Source of the DNA: Pseudomonadota bacterium
GTDB taxonomy: Bacteria > Pseudomonadota > Alphaproteobacteria > Acetobacterales > Acetobacteraceae
Direction of reading: 5' to 3'
Assembly: GCA_021818505.1 (NCBI GenBank)
Contig: JAKADX010000014.1
Coordinates: 1 to 64,000 of the forward strand
Length of the DNA: 64,000 nucleotides
The notes beneath the pieces are model-generated. The model saw only the letters and a list, made by a program, of their open reading frames with translations, did not search any database and was not told the origin of the DNA. Position 1 is the stretch's first letter; the number at the start of each line of letters is the position of its first letter. Below are positions 53,215 through 63,387 of this stretch, in pieces. Made by a program: the position numbers and the translations under genes.

Positions 53215-55380
53215 CTACTCCGCCGCCGCTTCGCGTTCGCGGCGACCGTCACCCCGACCGCCCTTCGGCCCGACCTTCTCGCTGATGTCTTCACCGGTCG
53301 CCTGATCGACCACCCGCATCGACAGCTTTACCTTCCCGCGCTCGTCGAAGCCGAGGACCTTCACCTTCACCGCGTCGCCGACATTGACCACGTCGGTGGT
53401 TTTGGCGACCCGTCCCTGCGTCAGTTCGCTGATATGCACGAGCCCGTCGCGGGAACCGAGGAAATTCACGAAGGCGCCGAAATCCGCCGTCTTCACGACC
53501 TTGCCGGTATAGATGACACCGACCTCCGGCTCGGCGACGATGCCGCGGATCCAGTCGATCGCGGCCTGCGCGCGGTCCGCTTCGGTGGCCGCGATCTTGA
53601 TCGTGCCGTCATCTTCGATGTCGATCTTGGTGCCGGTCTGCTCGACAATCTCGCGGATCACCTTGCCGCCGGTGCCGATGACGTCGCGGATCTTCTCCTT
53701 CGGCACGTTGATGACGTGAATCCGCGGCGCGTTCGCCGCCACGTCGCTGCGCGCCCCGGTCAGCGCCTTGGACATCTCGCCAAGGATATGCAGCCGCCCT
53801 TCGCGCGCCTGATCCAGCGCCACCCGCATGATTTCCGGCGTGATCGACGTGATCTTGATGTCCATCTGCAACGAGGTGACGCCGCGATCGGTCCCCGCCA
53901 CCTTGAAGTCCATGTCGCCCAGATGATCCTCATCGCCGAGGATGTCGGACAGCACCGCGTAGCCGCGATCCTCCTTGATCAGCCCCATGGCGATCCCGGC
54001 CACCGGGCGCGCCAGCGGCACGCCGGCATCCATCAGCGCAAGCGAGCTTCCGCACACCGTCGCCATCGAGGAGCTGCCGTTGCTTTCGGTGATCTCGCTC
54101 ACCACCCGCAACGTGTACGGGAACTTGTCCTTCGAGGGCAGCAGCGGATGCACGGCGCGCCAGGCCAGCTTGCCGTGGCCGATCTCGCGCCGCCCGGGGC
54201 TGCCCATCCGCCCGGTTTCGCCGACCGAGTACGGGGGGAAGTTGTAGTGCAGCATGAAGTGGCGGCGATGCTCGCCTTCCAGCGCGTCGATGATTTGCTC
54301 ATCCTGCGCGGTCCCCAGCGTGGCCACGCAGAGCGCCTGCGTTTCGCCGCGGGTGAACAGGGCGCTGCCATGCGCGCGCGGCAGCACCCCGACCTCGGCC
54401 ACGATGGGGCGCACAGTGCGCGTATCGCGTCCGTCAATACGGTGGCCGGTGTCGAGGATGGCGTTACGGACGATATCCGCCTCCAGCTCTTTGAACAGCG
54501 GCTTTGCCGCCGCCGCGTCCAGCCCCTCGGCCGTCAGTGCTTCGGCGGCCGCCTTCTTCGCCGCGTCGATGCGTTCATGGCGAAGCTGCTTCTGCTGCTC
54601 GCGATAGGCGTCCGTCAGCGCGCCCCGCGCCAGCGCCTCGACGCGGCCGGCCAGCGTCTTGTGCCCTTCGTCCGGCTCCGGCAGCGGCCAGGGCTCCCGC
54701 GCGGCATGCTCCGCGAGCGCGATGATGGCGTCGATGACTGGCTGGAACTGCGCGTGCCCGAACGTCACCGCCCCAAGCATCACGTCCTCGGGCAGTTCCT
54801 GCGCCTCGCTCTCCACCATCAGCACGCCTTCGCGCGTGCCGGCGACCACGAGGTCCAGCTGCGAGAGCTGCGCCTGATCGGGCTGCGGGTTCAGCACATA
54901 CTGGCCATCGACGTAGCCGACACGCGCGGCGCCGACCGGGCCGAAGAACGGGATGCCGGACAGCGTCAGCGCCGCCGAGCAGCCGACCATCGCCACGATG
55001 TCCGGGTCGTTCTCCAGGTCGTGGCTCAGCACGGTCGCGATCACCTGGATCTCGTTGCGGAACCCGTCGGGGAACAGCGGCCGGATCGGCCGGTCAATGA
55101 GGCGGGAGACGAGCGTCTCATGCTCGCTCGGCCGCCCCTCGCGCTTGAAGAACCCACCAGGAATTTTGCCGGCGGCAAAGCTCTTTTCCTGGTAGTTGAC
55201 GGTCAGCGGGAAGAAATCCTGCCCCGGCTTGGCGGTCTTGGCGCCGACGGCGGTGCACAGCACGATCGTGTCGCCATAGCGGACCATCACCGCGCCGTCC
55301 GCCTGGCGCGCGATCTTTCCGGTTTCCAGCACGAGCTTGCGCCCGCCCCAGTCGATTTCCTTGCGGAAGTAATTGAACAT
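53215..55380 (-). CDS. pnp: Polynucleotide phosphorylase
   Basis: A 721-residue 3'-5' exoribonuclease of the RNA degradosome. It has two RNase PH domains ([20 protein letters not shown] first; [42 protein letters not shown]; the second with [16 protein letters not shown]), a KH domain ([20 protein letters not shown]) and an S1 domain ([29 protein letters not shown]). ATG 55380 is set by homology. It follows rpsO after 316 bp, as in most proteobacteria. Confidence 0.97.
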   Translation of the reverse strand: MFNYFRKEIDWGGRKLVLETGKIARQADGAVMVRYGDTIVLCTAVGAKTAKPGQDFFPLTVNYQEKSFAAGKIPGGFFKREGRPSEHETLVSRLIDRPIRPLFPDGFRNEIQVIATVLSHDLENDPDIVAMVGCSAALTLSGIPFFGPVGAARVGYVDGQYVLNPQPDQAQLSQLDLVVAGTREGVLMVESEAQELPEDVMLGAVTFGHAQFQPVIDAIIALAEHAAREPWPLPEPDEGHKTLAGRVEALARGALTDAYREQQKQLRHERIDAAKKAAAEALTAEGLDAAAAKPLFKELEADIVRNAILDTGHRIDGRDTRTVRPIVAEVGVLPRAHGSALFTRGETQALCVATLGTAQDEQIIDALEGEHRRHFMLHYNFPPYSVGETGRMGSPGRREIGHGKLAWRAVHPLLPSKDKFPYTLRVVSEITESNGSSSMATVCGSSLALMDAGVPLARPVAGIAMGLIKEDRGYAVLSDILGDEDHLGDMDFKVAGTDRGVTSLQMDIKITSITPEIMRVALDQAREGRLHILGEMSKALTGARSDVAANAPRIHVINVPKEKIRDVIGTGGKVIREIVEQTGTKIDIEDDGTIKIAATEADRAQAAIDWIRGIVAEPEVGVIYTGKVVKTADFGAFVNFLGSRDGLVHISELTQGRVAKTTDVVNVGDAVKVKVLGFDERGKVKLSMRVVDQATGEDISEKVGPKGGRGDGRREREAAAE

Positions 55381-55696
55381 CCTGTCGTCCCTGTTCGGAT
55401 GCGCGCGGCGCACGGTGTTCAGGGGCGATCCGTGTCTCCTGCGGGAACGGCGTCTCGGGCTGCATGGGAGCGGCCTGCAACGTGGCGCAGGACCGCGGAG
55501 CCATGTGGCCGGAGGCGCCGTCCAGTCCCCCGCATACGGCAGAGGGTGCCGGATCGACCGTCTGACGGTCCGCCGCTGGCGCGCGGCAGTCCGGGGCTCA
55601 GCCCCGGTCGGCGTTCCCCCGTGTCCCCATGACGCGGGGGTGATGCCGGCGCGACATCATATAGTCGCGCCGGCCGGCAGAACCACTCGAACGCTG
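55381..55696. other. rpsO-pnp intergenic region
   Basis: 316 bp with no gene. It contains the strong hairpin at 55645-55674 just after rpsO. The rest is GC-rich and should include the pnp leader and possibly a secondary promoter; no open frame of credible composition was found. Confidence 0.5.
55645..55674 (-). terminator. Strong hairpin after rpsO (terminator or RNase III site)
   Basis: An 11-bp perfect stem, GCCGGCGCGAC (55645-55655) with GTCGCGCCGGC (55664-55674), loop ATCATATA, beginning 22 bp after the rpsO stop. No U tract follows. In E. coli the equivalent region holds a partial terminator and an RNase III hairpin that controls pnp; the same kind of role is inferred here. Confidence 0.55.
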
Positions 55697-55966
55697 TCAG
55701 CGGCGGAGATTGAGCCGCCCGATCAGCGTCTCGTAGCGGGCCTGGTCCTTCTTCTTGAGGTAGTCGAGCAGTCGCCGGCGCCGTCCGACAAGCACCAGCA
55801 GCCCGCGGCGGCTGTGGAAGTCCTTGGCGTGGGTCTTGAGGTGCTCGGTGAGGTTGCCGATCCGCTCGGACAACAGCGCGACCTGCACCTCCGGGCTGCC
55901 GGTATCGGCGGCTGCGGTGGCATATTCGGTAACGAGCGCCCGGCGGCGCTCCGCGGTAATCGACAT
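55697..55966 (-). CDS. rpsO: 30S ribosomal protein S15
   Basis: An 89-residue ribosomal protein that binds the central domain of 16S r[17 protein letters not shown] and the [19 protein letters not shown] block are typical. ATG 55966 has AGGAG at proper spacing; a second ATG three bases upstream and the frame to 56053 are rejected. It follows truB by 41 bp. Confidence 0.97.
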   Translation of the reverse strand: MSITAERRRALVTEYATAAADTGSPEVQVALLSERIGNLTEHLKTHAKDFHSRRGLLVLVGRRRRLLDYLKKKDQARYETLIGRLNLRR

Positions 55967-56007
55967 CATCTGCTCCTGGATGAAGGGTTGCGGCGTCGCG
56001 TGCCCGG

Positions 56008-56934
56008 CTAGAGCAGCCGCTCGGGCTTGAGCCAACCATCCTCCAGCCGGCAAAGCCCGATCACGCGCCCCCCCGCCATCGCGCGCGCCAGCCCTCCATC
56101 GGGGTTGGCTGCCTTCGGAATCCGGCCCATCAGCGCAACCAGGCTGATCGCCTGGCCGTGTCCGAGGCCGTAGGCTTCCGCCTCCGTCAAGGCCAGCGCC
56201 GGGATGTCGGCCAGCGCGGTCGCGACGGGGAGCAGGAAGTCCGGGGAAGTCGGCGGGGTATCCTCTGCGCGCGCCAATTTGTCCAGCGGAATCGCGCTTT
56301 CCTCGGTGAAAGGTCCGACCCGCTTGCGACGCAGGGCGGCCACATGGCCCAGGCTGCCGCAGGCCAGGGCGAGGTCGCGGGCAAGGCTGCGCATATAGAC
56401 GCCCTTGCCGGACTGGACCTCGAAGATCGCGGTATCAGCGTCGGGCCGCTCGATCAGCTCGAAGCGGTCCACACGCGCCGGTCGTGCCTCCAGCGCCGGC
56501 GGCGCGCCCGCGCGCGCGAGGTCGTAGGCGCGCTCCCCGGCCACCTTCACCGCCGAATAGGCCGGCGGCACCTGCAAGATGTCGCCGCGGAACTTCTCCA
56601 GTGCCGCCGTGATGGCGGCATCGCTGGGGCGGGCGTCGGTCGTGGCCGTCACCTTGCCGTCGGCGTCATCGGTGTCGCGCGCCTCGCCAAAGCGCAGGGT
56701 GAAGCGATAGATTTTGGTGCCGTCCATCACATAGGGCACGGTCTTGGTCGCTGCACCGAACGCGACCGGCAGAACACCGGTCGCGAGCGGGTCGAGCGTG
56801 CCGCCGTGCCCGGCCTTTTGCGCGTCGAACCAGCGGCGCACGCGGTTGACCACGTCGGTGCTGGTCAGGCCCGGTGGCTTATCCACGATCAGCCAGCCAT
56901 CGAGCTTTCGGCCGCGCGGCTTGCGGTGACGCAT
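56008..56934 (-). CDS. truB: tRNA pseudouridine(55) synthase
   Basis: A 308-residue enzyme that makes pseudouridine 55 in the T-loop of most tRNAs. It has [22 protein letters not shown], the catalytic Asp in [12 protein letters not shown] (D48) and the later [14 protein letters not shown]. The C-terminal part is of the bacterial TruB_C type. ATG 56934 (AAGGA 7 bases upstream) is preferred over the adjoining GTG 56937. Confidence 0.94.
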   Translation of the reverse strand: MRHRKPRGRKLDGWLIVDKPPGLTSTDVVNRVRRWFDAQKAGHGGTLDPLATGVLPVAFGAATKTVPYVMDGTKIYRFTLRFGEARDTDDADGKVTATTDARPSDAAITAALEKFRGDILQVPPAYSAVKVAGERAYDLARAGAPPALEARPARVDRFELIERPDADTAIFEVQSGKGVYMRSLARDLALACGSLGHVAALRRKRVGPFTEESAIPLDKLARAEDTPPTSPDFLLPVATALADIPALALTEAEAYGLGHGQAISLVALMGRIPKAANPDGGLARAMAGGRVIGLCRLEDGWLKPERLL

Positions 56935-56937
56935 CAC

Positions 56938-57355
56938 AAAGTCCTTCGGAAACGCGGTCCAGGCCGGGTATCCAGCAGGACGGAGGGGCGCGGGGTGAAG
57001 CAGATCGCGCCGCTCATGGCAAGCCGTCCGGAGGCATTACGGCGCCTTCCCAAGGTCTGTGCGCGCCGCCGGTCCTGCCGCGGGCGAGCACCTGCGCAAC
57101 CCCGTGTTCCGTGATTGCAGACGGCGCAAAACTGAAGAACAGCACGAGTGCTAGGTTCAGGTTTCCCCACATCGTGCCGGCGACCATGGCTGGCAGCGAC
57201 TGGCGGCAGGGCCGGCAGGCCGCGCGGATCACGCATCGGCGCGGCCGCACCGGCCGGCGTGCGGTCGAAGCGCCCGACCAGCAGAAGGGTCATCGCCGCC
57301 AGAACGGCACGCCGAGATTCGTCCAGCGGTTCCCGGCCATCGCGTCGTCCCCCCG
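56938..57355 (-). other. rbfA-truB gap with no certain gene
   Basis: A 418-bp gap inside an otherwise compact operon. On the minus strand two short overlapping frames exist: one starts at 57293 (MTLLLVGRFDRTP), and another runs 57250-57014 with a hydrophobic segment (GNLNLALVLFFSFAPSAI). Neither has a ribosome-binding site or full gene-like composition, so I treat it as spacer or a decayed small membrane-protein gene. Confidence 0.4.
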
Positions 57356-57763
57356 CTACTCGAGGTCGCGCAGCACCTCGGGCCGATGAAGCAGTTCGTC
57401 CACGTGCATCGCATAGTCCAGGCTGGTGTCGGCCTGGAACGTCAGGTCGGGCGCGTAACGCAGTCGCAGCGCGTGCGCAACCTCACGCCGCAGGAACGGT
57501 GCGGCATGGCGCAGCGCCGGCAGTTTTTCAGCCACATCCGATCGGCCGAGCCGGGTGACGAACGCGGTCGCGTGGCGCAGGTCGGGGCTGACCCGCACCT
57601 CCGTCACCGTCAGCACCACGGCGGCCAGATCAGGGTCGCGCACCTCGCCGCGCGCGAAGATTCCGGCGAGCACGTGGCGGATTTCCTCCGCCACCCGCAA
57701 TTGCCGCTGGCTCGGCGCGTGTGCCGCGTCATGCGCTGCGCCGTGGCCTCCGCCACGCTTCAC
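57356..57763 (-). CDS. rbfA: Ribosome-binding factor A
   Basis: A 135-residue 30S maturation factor. The segments [46 protein letters not shown] and [19 protein letters not shown]-like residues define the KH-like fold. The start is GTG 57763, forming a GTGA overlap with the infB stop (57760-57762). An in-frame upstream extension inside infB is rejected. Confidence 0.9.
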   Translation of the reverse strand: MKRGGGHGAAHDAAHAPSQRQLRVAEEIRHVLAGIFARGEVRDPDLAAVVLTVTEVRVSPDLRHATAFVTRLGRSDVAEKLPALRHAAPFLRREVAHALRLRYAPDLTFQADTSLDYAMHVDELLHRPEVLRDLE

Positions 57764-60432
57764 GCCGCCACCATCTCCGTCTCGTAGCACTCCACCACGT
57801 CGCCCTCCCGCAGATCGTGGAAGTTGGCGAATGACAGGCCGCACTCATACCCGCGCGCGACCTCGCGCACGTCGTCCTTGAAGCGCTTGAGCTGGGTCAG
57901 CTCTCCGGTGTGGATCACCACGTTGTCGCGCAGCAGCCGCACGCCGGCACCGCGCTTCACCACGCCCTCCGTCACCATGCAGCCGGCGACCTTGCCGACC
58001 TTGGTGATGTCGAACACGCGGCGGATCTCGGCGTAGCCCAGGAACTTCTCACGTGCCTTCGGTGCGATCTTGCCGCGCACCAGCTTCTCGATGTCATCGG
58101 AGAGGTCGTAGATGATCGAGTAGTAGCGGATATCGACGCCGTCCCGCTGTGCCAGATCGCGGGCCTGGGCCGTGGCGCGCACGTTGAACGCCACCACCAC
58201 CGCGTTCGACGCCTTGGCAAGCTGCACGTCGCTCTCGGTGATCTGGCCGACCGCGGCGAGCAGCACGCGCACCCGCACTTCGTCGTTGGCAAGCTTTGCG
58301 ACCGTCGCCTGGATCGCCTCGGCGCTGCCCTGCACGTCGGCCTTGATGACGAGCGCCACTTCCTTCTGCTCGCCGGCCTGGATGCGCGCGAGCATCTGAT
58401 CGAGCGTTCCGCGCGCCGCGGTGACCGCGCCAGCCGCCTTCTCGCGCAGCTTCCGCTGGCGGAATTCGCTGATTTCGCGCGCACGGCCTTCGTTCTCGAC
58501 GACCACGAACGGCTCCCCCGCCGTCGGCACGCCATCGAGACCGAGGATTTCCACCGGCACCGACGGCCCGGCCTCCTTCATCTGCCGGCCTTTGTCGTCC
58601 AGCATCGCGCGCACGCGGCCCCATTCGGCGCCGGCCACCACGATGTCGCCCTGCCGCAGCGTGCCACGCTGCACCAGCACCGTCGCCACCGGCCCCCGCC
58701 CGCGGTCCAGCCGGCTCTCGATCACCGAGCCTTCAGCCGAACGGTTCGGGTTGGCCCGAAGGTCGAGGATTTCCGCCTGCAGCAGGATCGCCTCCTGCAG
58801 CTTGTCCAGGCCCGTCTTCTTCGTCGCCGACACTTCGACGTCCTGGGTTTCGCCGCCCATTTCCTCGACCACGATTTCGTGGCTGAGCAGCTCCTGCCGG
58901 ACACGGGCTGGATTGGCGTCCGGTTTGTCCATCTTGTTGATCGCAACGATGATCGGCGCCTGAGCGGCTTTCGCGTGGCGGATCGCCTCGATCGTCTGCG
59001 GCATGACGCCGTCATCGGCCGCGACCACCAGCACGACGATATCGGTTACGCTGGCGCCGCGCGCGCGCATCGCCGTGAACGCGGCATGGCCCGGCGTGTC
59101 GATGAACGTGATGCGGTCGCCGCCCGCCAGTTCGACCTGATAGGCGCCGATATGCTGGGTGATGCCGCCGGCCTCGCCGGCCGCGACATCCGTCGCGCGC
59201 AGCGCGTCGAGCAGCGACGTCTTGCCGTGATCGACATGGCCCATCACCGTCACCACGGGCGGCCGCGGCACCAGGTCGGCCTCCGCGTCAGTGGCGCCGG
59301 TCAGCCCGAGTTCCACGTCGTCCTCGGACACGCGCTTGGCGCGGTGGCCGAATTCCTGCACCACGAGTTCGGCGGTGTCGGCATCGAGGCTCTGCGTGAT
59401 GGTCGCCATCACACCAAGCCGCATCAGGGTTTTGATCACGTCGGGCGCGCGGGCCGCGATGCGGTTGGCGAGTTCCTGAACGGTAATGCTTTCCGGCAGC
59501 ACCACCTCGCGCACCACCTTCACCTGGTCGGAGCGCAGCCGTTCCAGCTCGGCCTGCCGCCGCTCACGCTCGCGCTGCCGGCGAACCGAGGCCAGGCTGC
59601 GCACACGATCGTCCTCGCCCTCGATCGCCGCCTGCACATCGATCTTGGCGCCGCGGCGGCGGTCCTCGGTTCCCTTCTTCGCTGCCGGGACCTGCGGCTT
59701 GCGCGCGACCAGGCCTGGGGCAGCGCCGGCGCGACGCACCGGACGACCCTCTTCGTCCTCATCGCCCAGCCGCGGCGCTTTCAGCCGCAGCGTCTCGCCG
59801 GCCGTGGCCGGGGGCGCTGCCGGGGCAGGTCGGCCGGCCGGGCGGACCGGCCGTCGATCCTCCGCGCCACGGGCGCTCGGGCCGGCGCCGGCGGCAGCCG
59901 CCTGGGCCGCAGCCGCCGCTTCGGCGACGCGCCGCGCCTCCTGCTCGGCGCGCTCGCGGGCCTCGTCCTCGGCCCGTTGCCGCGCCTCCTCCTCGGCCGC
60001 CTTGCGTGCCTCGTCCTCGCGCCGCCGGGCTTCCTCGGCGGCGGAGAGAATGGAAATCTTCTCCTGCTCGCGCCGCTCTGCCTCCCGCCGCGCAGCCTCA
60101 CGCTGCTGCTCGGCGAGCGCGCGCTGCCGGGCCGCCAGTTCGGTCGCGGTCAGCGCCCGTCCCGCACCCGCCGGCGGGCGACCCACCGGACCGGGCGCAG
60201 GGCGTGTCGCCGCCGAAGGAGTGCCGGCCGCGGCGCTCGGCAAGGCAGCGCCGGCACCGCCAGGGCCAGGGGCGCGCTTCTTGCGCACCTCGACCTGCAC
60301 GACCTTGGAGCGGCCGTGACTGAAACTCTGTCGGACGGACCCGGCATCCACGGTCCGGCCCAGCTCCATGCGACCCGTCGGCCGCAGCGACAGCCGGCCC
60401 TTGCCCGCGTCCTGATCGTTGCCTTCGCTCAT
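57760..60432 (-). CDS. infB: Translation initiation factor IF-2
   Basis: An 890-residue GTPase that brings fMet-tRNA to the 30S subunit. A long N-terminal Ala/Arg/Glu-rich region ([21 protein letters not shown] type repeats, about 100-250) is followed by an IF2_N segment ([22 protein letters not shown]) and the G domain with [23 protein letters not shown] and NKMDKP. Domains II to IV end near the C-terminus. It starts in an ATGA overlap with the ylxR gene. Confidence 0.97.
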   Translation of the reverse strand: MSEGNDQDAGKGRLSLRPTGRMELGRTVDAGSVRQSFSHGRSKVVQVEVRKKRAPGPGGAGAALPSAAAGTPSAATRPAPGPVGRPPAGAGRALTATELAARQRALAEQQREAARREAERREQEKISILSAAEEARRREDEARKAAEEEARQRAEDEARERAEQEARRVAEAAAAAQAAAAGAGPSARGAEDRRPVRPAGRPAPAAPPATAGETLRLKAPRLGDEDEEGRPVRRAGAAPGLVARKPQVPAAKKGTEDRRRGAKIDVQAAIEGEDDRVRSLASVRRQRERERRQAELERLRSDQVKVVREVVLPESITVQELANRIAARAPDVIKTLMRLGVMATITQSLDADTAELVVQEFGHRAKRVSEDDVELGLTGATDAEADLVPRPPVVTVMGHVDHGKTSLLDALRATDVAAGEAGGITQHIGAYQVELAGGDRITFIDTPGHAAFTAMRARGASVTDIVVLVVAADDGVMPQTIEAIRHAKAAQAPIIVAINKMDKPDANPARVRQELLSHEIVVEEMGGETQDVEVSATKKTGLDKLQEAILLQAEILDLRANPNRSAEGSVIESRLDRGRGPVATVLVQRGTLRQGDIVVAGAEWGRVRAMLDDKGRQMKEAGPSVPVEILGLDGVPTAGEPFVVVENEGRAREISEFRQRKLREKAAGAVTAARGTLDQMLARIQAGEQKEVALVIKADVQGSAEAIQATVAKLANDEVRVRVLLAAVGQITESDVQLAKASNAVVVAFNVRATAQARDLAQRDGVDIRYYSIIYDLSDDIEKLVRGKIAPKAREKFLGYAEIRRVFDITKVGKVAGCMVTEGVVKRGAGVRLLRDNVVIHTGELTQLKRFKDDVREVARGYECGLSFANFHDLREGDVVECYETEMVAA

Positions 60433-61127
60433 CTACCCGCCTGTACCTTGCCTTCGTTCCGCCCGGACCTGCCGGTCGGCCTCCCACCGGCCGGAGGGGT
60501 TCGCAACCCGTCCAGCCGCTCCGCATCCTCGCCGATCCGCACCGCCAGCCGTCCCGCCGCAACCGCGACATGCACGGCGTGGTCCCGCCCGAACACACCG
60601 CCCAGGGCGGCGCCGTCGAGCGGCGTCACCACAGTCCCCTGCCAGCCCCGCAGCAGGCGCGCCCGCTCGTCGGGGCTGCCGTCCGCGGCCTGCACGATCA
60701 GCGCCGCCCGGCCCGTCTCCAGCCACTCCCGCACCTTGGTGAACCCGGCAACCGCCTGCCCGGCACGCCGGGCGAGACCCAGTTGCTCGCCAATCCGTCG
60801 CGCCAACGCCCTCTGCAACCCGGACAGGAGATCGGGAGACACCGTCACCGGACCGCGCGCCGCCCTGGCGAATCCGCCCCGTGTGCGAGCGGTTTCTACC
60901 ACATCGCCAAGCGCACTCAACCAGATTCCCCGCCCGGGCAGCCGTGCACCCAGGTCGGGCACCACTGCGCCGTCCGGCGCGATAACGAACCGAATCATCC
61001 GCTCCTTCGGCAGCCGCGCGCGTGTTACGGCGCAGCGCCGCAAAGGCCCAGTCTGCGGCTCATCGCCCTCTTCGTCTCCGGATGCAATCGGTGCGTCAGT
61101 CGTGGCCTGCCTCCTCCGACCCGCCAT
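60429..61127 (-). CDS. YlxR (DUF448) / L7Ae-like fusion RNA-binding protein
   Basis: A 232-residue protein joining two modules normally encoded separately in Firmicutes. The N-terminal YlxR domain is about 25-95 ([31 protein letters not shown]). The C-terminal YlxQ/L7Ae-like domain is about 110-180 ([32 protein letters not shown]), followed by a variable tail. It is common in alphaproteobacterial nusA operons. It probably binds RNA; the role is unclear. ATG 61127 overlaps the end of nusA by 32 nt; it is the first plausible start. Confidence 0.82.
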   Translation of the reverse strand: MAGRRRQATTDAPIASGDEEGDEPQTGPLRRCAVTRARLPKERMIRFVIAPDGAVVPDLGARLPGRGIWLSALGDVVETARTRGGFARAARGPVTVSPDLLSGLQRALARRIGEQLGLARRAGQAVAGFTKVREWLETGRAALIVQAADGSPDERARLLRGWQGTVVTPLDGAALGGVFGRDHAVHVAVAAGRLAVRIGEDAERLDGLRTPPAGGRPTGRSGRNEGKVQAGR

Positions 61128-62649
61128 GCGATGCGGCGGCCGCCTCACCCCCATCGGCAAACCAGTGTGCGCGCGCGGCCATGATGATCTCGTTGGCCGT
61201 GGCCTCGTCCATGTTGGCGGCGCCGATGATCTCGACAAGCTCGTCGGAGGCAAGATCGGCCAGATCGTCGAGCGTCCTGACGCCCTTCTCGCCCAGCGCG
61301 ACCAGCATCGCCGGCGTCAGCGCCTCGATCGCGGCCACTTCATCCGTCACGCCCAACGCCGCGCGTCGCTCGGTCAGTTCATTGTCGCGGCGGATCAGGA
61401 ACTGCTCGGCGCGGCGGATCAATTCATCGGCCACCTGCTCGTCGAAACCCTCGATGGACGCCAGTTCGTCGCGGGGCGTGAACGCCAGCTCCTCGATGCT
61501 GTTGAAGCCTTCCGTCACCAGCAGGCCGGCGATCACGTCGTCCACGTCAAGCGCCTCAACGAACAGCCCGGTGCGGCGGCGGAACTCCTCCTGTCGGCGC
61601 TCGCTCTCCTCGGCTTCGGTCAGGATGTCGATGTCCCAGCGGGTCAGCTGGCTCGCCAGACGCACATTCTGACCGCGCCGTCCGATCGCAAGCGAGAGCT
61701 GGTCGTCCGGCACCACCACCTCGCAGCGCCCACCCTCCTCGTCCATCACCACCTTGGTCACCTCGGCGGGTGCCAGCGCATTGACCACGAACGTCGCGGT
61801 GTTGGCGGACCAGGGGATGATGTCGATCTTCTCGCCCTGGAGTTCCTGCACCACCGCCTGCACGCGAGAGCCGCGCATACCGACGCACGCGCCAACTGGG
61901 TCGATCGACGAATCGCGCGAAATCACCGCCATCTTTGCGCGGCTGCCGGGATCGCGGGCGACCGCCTTGATCTCGATGATGCCGTCGTAGATCTCGGGCA
62001 CCTCCTGCGCGAACAGCTTGGCCAGGAAGCCGGGATGCGTGCGGCTGAGGAAGATCTGCGGCCCGCGGGGTTCCTCGCGCACGTCGTAGATATAGGCGCG
62101 GACACGGTCGCCGTTGCGGAAGCTCTCGCGCGGGATCAGCTCGTCGCGGCGCAGCAGCGCCTCGGCGCGGCCGATCTCCACCATCAGGTTGCCGTACTCG
62201 GTGCGCTTGACCACGCCGTTGATGATCTCGCCCACGCGGTCCTTGAACTCATCGTACTGCTGCGCACGCTCGTATTCGCGCACGCCCTGCACGATCACCT
62301 GCTTGGCGGTCTGTGCGGCGATGCGGCCGAAATCGATCGGCGGCAGCGGATCGACCAGAAACTCGCCGACCTTGATGTCGGGCTTGAACTTGCGCGCGAT
62401 GTGAATGGGGATCTGCGTCTCTTCGTTCTCCACCGTCTCCACCGCCTCCGTCCAGCGGGAAAGCCGGACTTCGCCGGTCTTGCGGTCGATGGTGGCGCGG
62501 ATGTCCTTCTCGTGGCCGTATTTCGCGCGCCCGGCCTTCTGGTACGCCTTCTCTAGGACGTCGAGGACCTTTTCCCGGTCGAGCGACTTCTCGCGCGCAA
62601 CGGCATCGGCCACCAGCAGCAGCTCGGGGCGGGAGATCGCGGTATCCAT
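61096..62649 (-). CDS. nusA: Transcription termination/antitermination factor NusA
   Basis: A 517-residue RNA polymerase-associated factor. It has a NusA N-terminal domain (RPELLLVADAVAREKSLDREKVLDVLE), S1 (about 135-200), two KH domains (VGACVGMRGSRVQAVVQEL and LAIGRRGQNVRLASQL) and acidic C-terminal repeats (IEGFDEQVADELIRRAE, GVRTLDDLADLASDELVEI). It affects pausing, termination and antitermination, and in E. coli regulates its own operon. It follows rimP by 12 bp. GAGAGG precedes the ATG. Confidence 0.97.
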   Translation of the reverse strand: MDTAISRPELLLVADAVAREKSLDREKVLDVLEKAYQKAGRAKYGHEKDIRATIDRKTGEVRLSRWTEAVETVENEETQIPIHIARKFKPDIKVGEFLVDPLPPIDFGRIAAQTAKQVIVQGVREYERAQQYDEFKDRVGEIINGVVKRTEYGNLMVEIGRAEALLRRDELIPRESFRNGDRVRAYIYDVREEPRGPQIFLSRTHPGFLAKLFAQEVPEIYDGIIEIKAVARDPGSRAKMAVISRDSSIDPVGACVGMRGSRVQAVVQELQGEKIDIIPWSANTATFVVNALAPAEVTKVVMDEEGGRCEVVVPDDQLSLAIGRRGQNVRLASQLTRWDIDILTEAEESERRQEEFRRRTGLFVEALDVDDVIAGLLVTEGFNSIEELAFTPRDELASIEGFDEQVADELIRRAEQFLIRRDNELTERRAALGVTDEVAAIEALTPAMLVALGEKGVRTLDDLADLASDELVEIIGAANMDEATANEIIMAARAHWFADGGEAAAASHGGSEEAGHD

Positions 62650-62661
62650 CGGGGAAGCCTC

Positions 62662-63183
62662 TCAGTTGGTCCGGGTTGGGGTTGCCGTGGCTTCGATCAG
62701 GGCGTCAGTGAGCACCAGGCGGGCACGGCGCAGATCGGCGAGCGGCAGTGCGACCTCGTTACCATCGTCCAGCCGCAGCCGGGCGTACTGCGCGTCGGCA
62801 CCAAGCACGACACCGCTGAACCGGCGCCGCCCCGCCATGGGCGGATCGAGTTCGACCCGCGCCAGGTGACCAGCGAAGCGGTTCCAGTCCTTGACACGTG
62901 TCAACGGCCGGTCAATGCCCGGCGAGCTGACCTCCAGCGTCCATTCCCCAGACATCGGATCGGCCACGTCGATCACGGCGCCGAGGGCGCGGCTGATATG
63001 CTCGCAGTCCTCCACCGTCATGGGCGCCGCGTCGGCGCGGTCGGCCATGATCTGCACCGTCGGACGGTCCCGGCCGGAGACGGCGACGCGGACCAGTTCA
63101 TAGCCCATGCCTTCCAGCGTGGGCGTGACGATCTCCGCAAGACGGGCCTCTAGCCCGGTATGACGCGGTTGGTCAGGGTTCAA
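62662..63183 (-). CDS. rimP: Ribosome maturation factor RimP
   Basis: A 173-residue 30S maturation factor, first gene of the nusA operon. It has [53 protein letters not shown] and the C-terminal SH3-like [23 protein letters not shown]. No ATG or GTG lies at the homologous N-terminus; the start is a TTG at 63183, placed directly at the end of the U tract of a terminator-like hairpin, with no Shine-Dalgarno sequence. The arrangement suggests regulated initiation. Confidence 0.93.
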   Translation of the reverse strand: MNPDQPRHTGLEARLAEIVTPTLEGMGYELVRVAVSGRDRPTVQIMADRADAAPMTVEDCEHISRALGAVIDVADPMSGEWTLEVSSPGIDRPLTRVKDWNRFAGHLARVELDPPMAGRRRFSGVVLGADAQYARLRLDDGNEVALPLADLRRARLVLTDALIEATATPTRTN

Positions 63184-63248
63184 AACAAAAAAGGCGGCCC
63201 TTTCGGGGCCACCCTCCGTGATCGGTCGGAAGATGTTTGATTGTCCAT
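63180..63248 (-). CDS. Candidate 22-residue leader peptide upstream of rimP
   Basis: ATG 63248 opens a frame of 22 codons ([20 protein letters not shown], then LF) that reads through the whole terminator hairpin and U tract. Its TGA (63182-63180) overlaps the rimP TTG as TTGA, the kind of overlap seen at coupled starts. The Lys-Gly-Pro-Pro part is encoded by the hairpin itself. Against it: no clear ribosome-binding site, and a promoter-like -10 box (63249-63254) directly before the ATG would start transcripts inside the frame. Confidence 0.3.
   Translation of the reverse strand: MDNQTSSDRSRRVAPKGPPFLF
63187..63213 (-). terminator. Intrinsic-terminator-like hairpin in the rimP leader
   Basis: On the minus strand, GGxGGCCC pairs with GGGCCxCC (core 63206-63210 with 63196-63200, plus two outer pairs around one mismatch), loop CGAAA. 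It is followed by six T, G and four T ending one base before the rimP coding region. It has all features of a Rho-independent terminator, and sits between the probable promoter and the first gene, so attenuation is likely. Confidence 0.7.
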
Positions 63249-63277
63249 CAGATAGGCGATCCCAGGGCGCGGCGCAA
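63249..63277 (-). promoter_or_regulatory. Promoter candidate for the rimP-nusA operon
   Basis: On the minus strand TTGCGC (63272-63277) and TATCTG (63249-63254) are separated by 17 bp. Transcription would begin near 63241, giving a leader of about 55-60 nt that folds into the terminator-like hairpin just before the TTG start of rimP. Confidence 0.5.
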
Positions 63278-63387
63278 GGGCAGGCAACGGCGCGCCCGAA
63301 GGCCGTATGAAACCACGCCTGCCTGATCGGACTTAATCAGCCGCCGGTGCGCCGCCACATACGGCAGCAGCGCCATGGAGCAAGCAC

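Noticed and set aside
53434-55632. A 732-codon plus-strand frame opposite pnp
   Set aside because: Exact antisense of pnp, His/Arg/Asp-rich, no start signal.
57910-62556. A 1548-codon open frame on the plus strand across infB and nusA
   Set aside because: It is antisense to well-supported infB, ylxR and nusA; its His/Asp/Arg/Leu-rich composition is what reverse frames of GC-rich genes produce.
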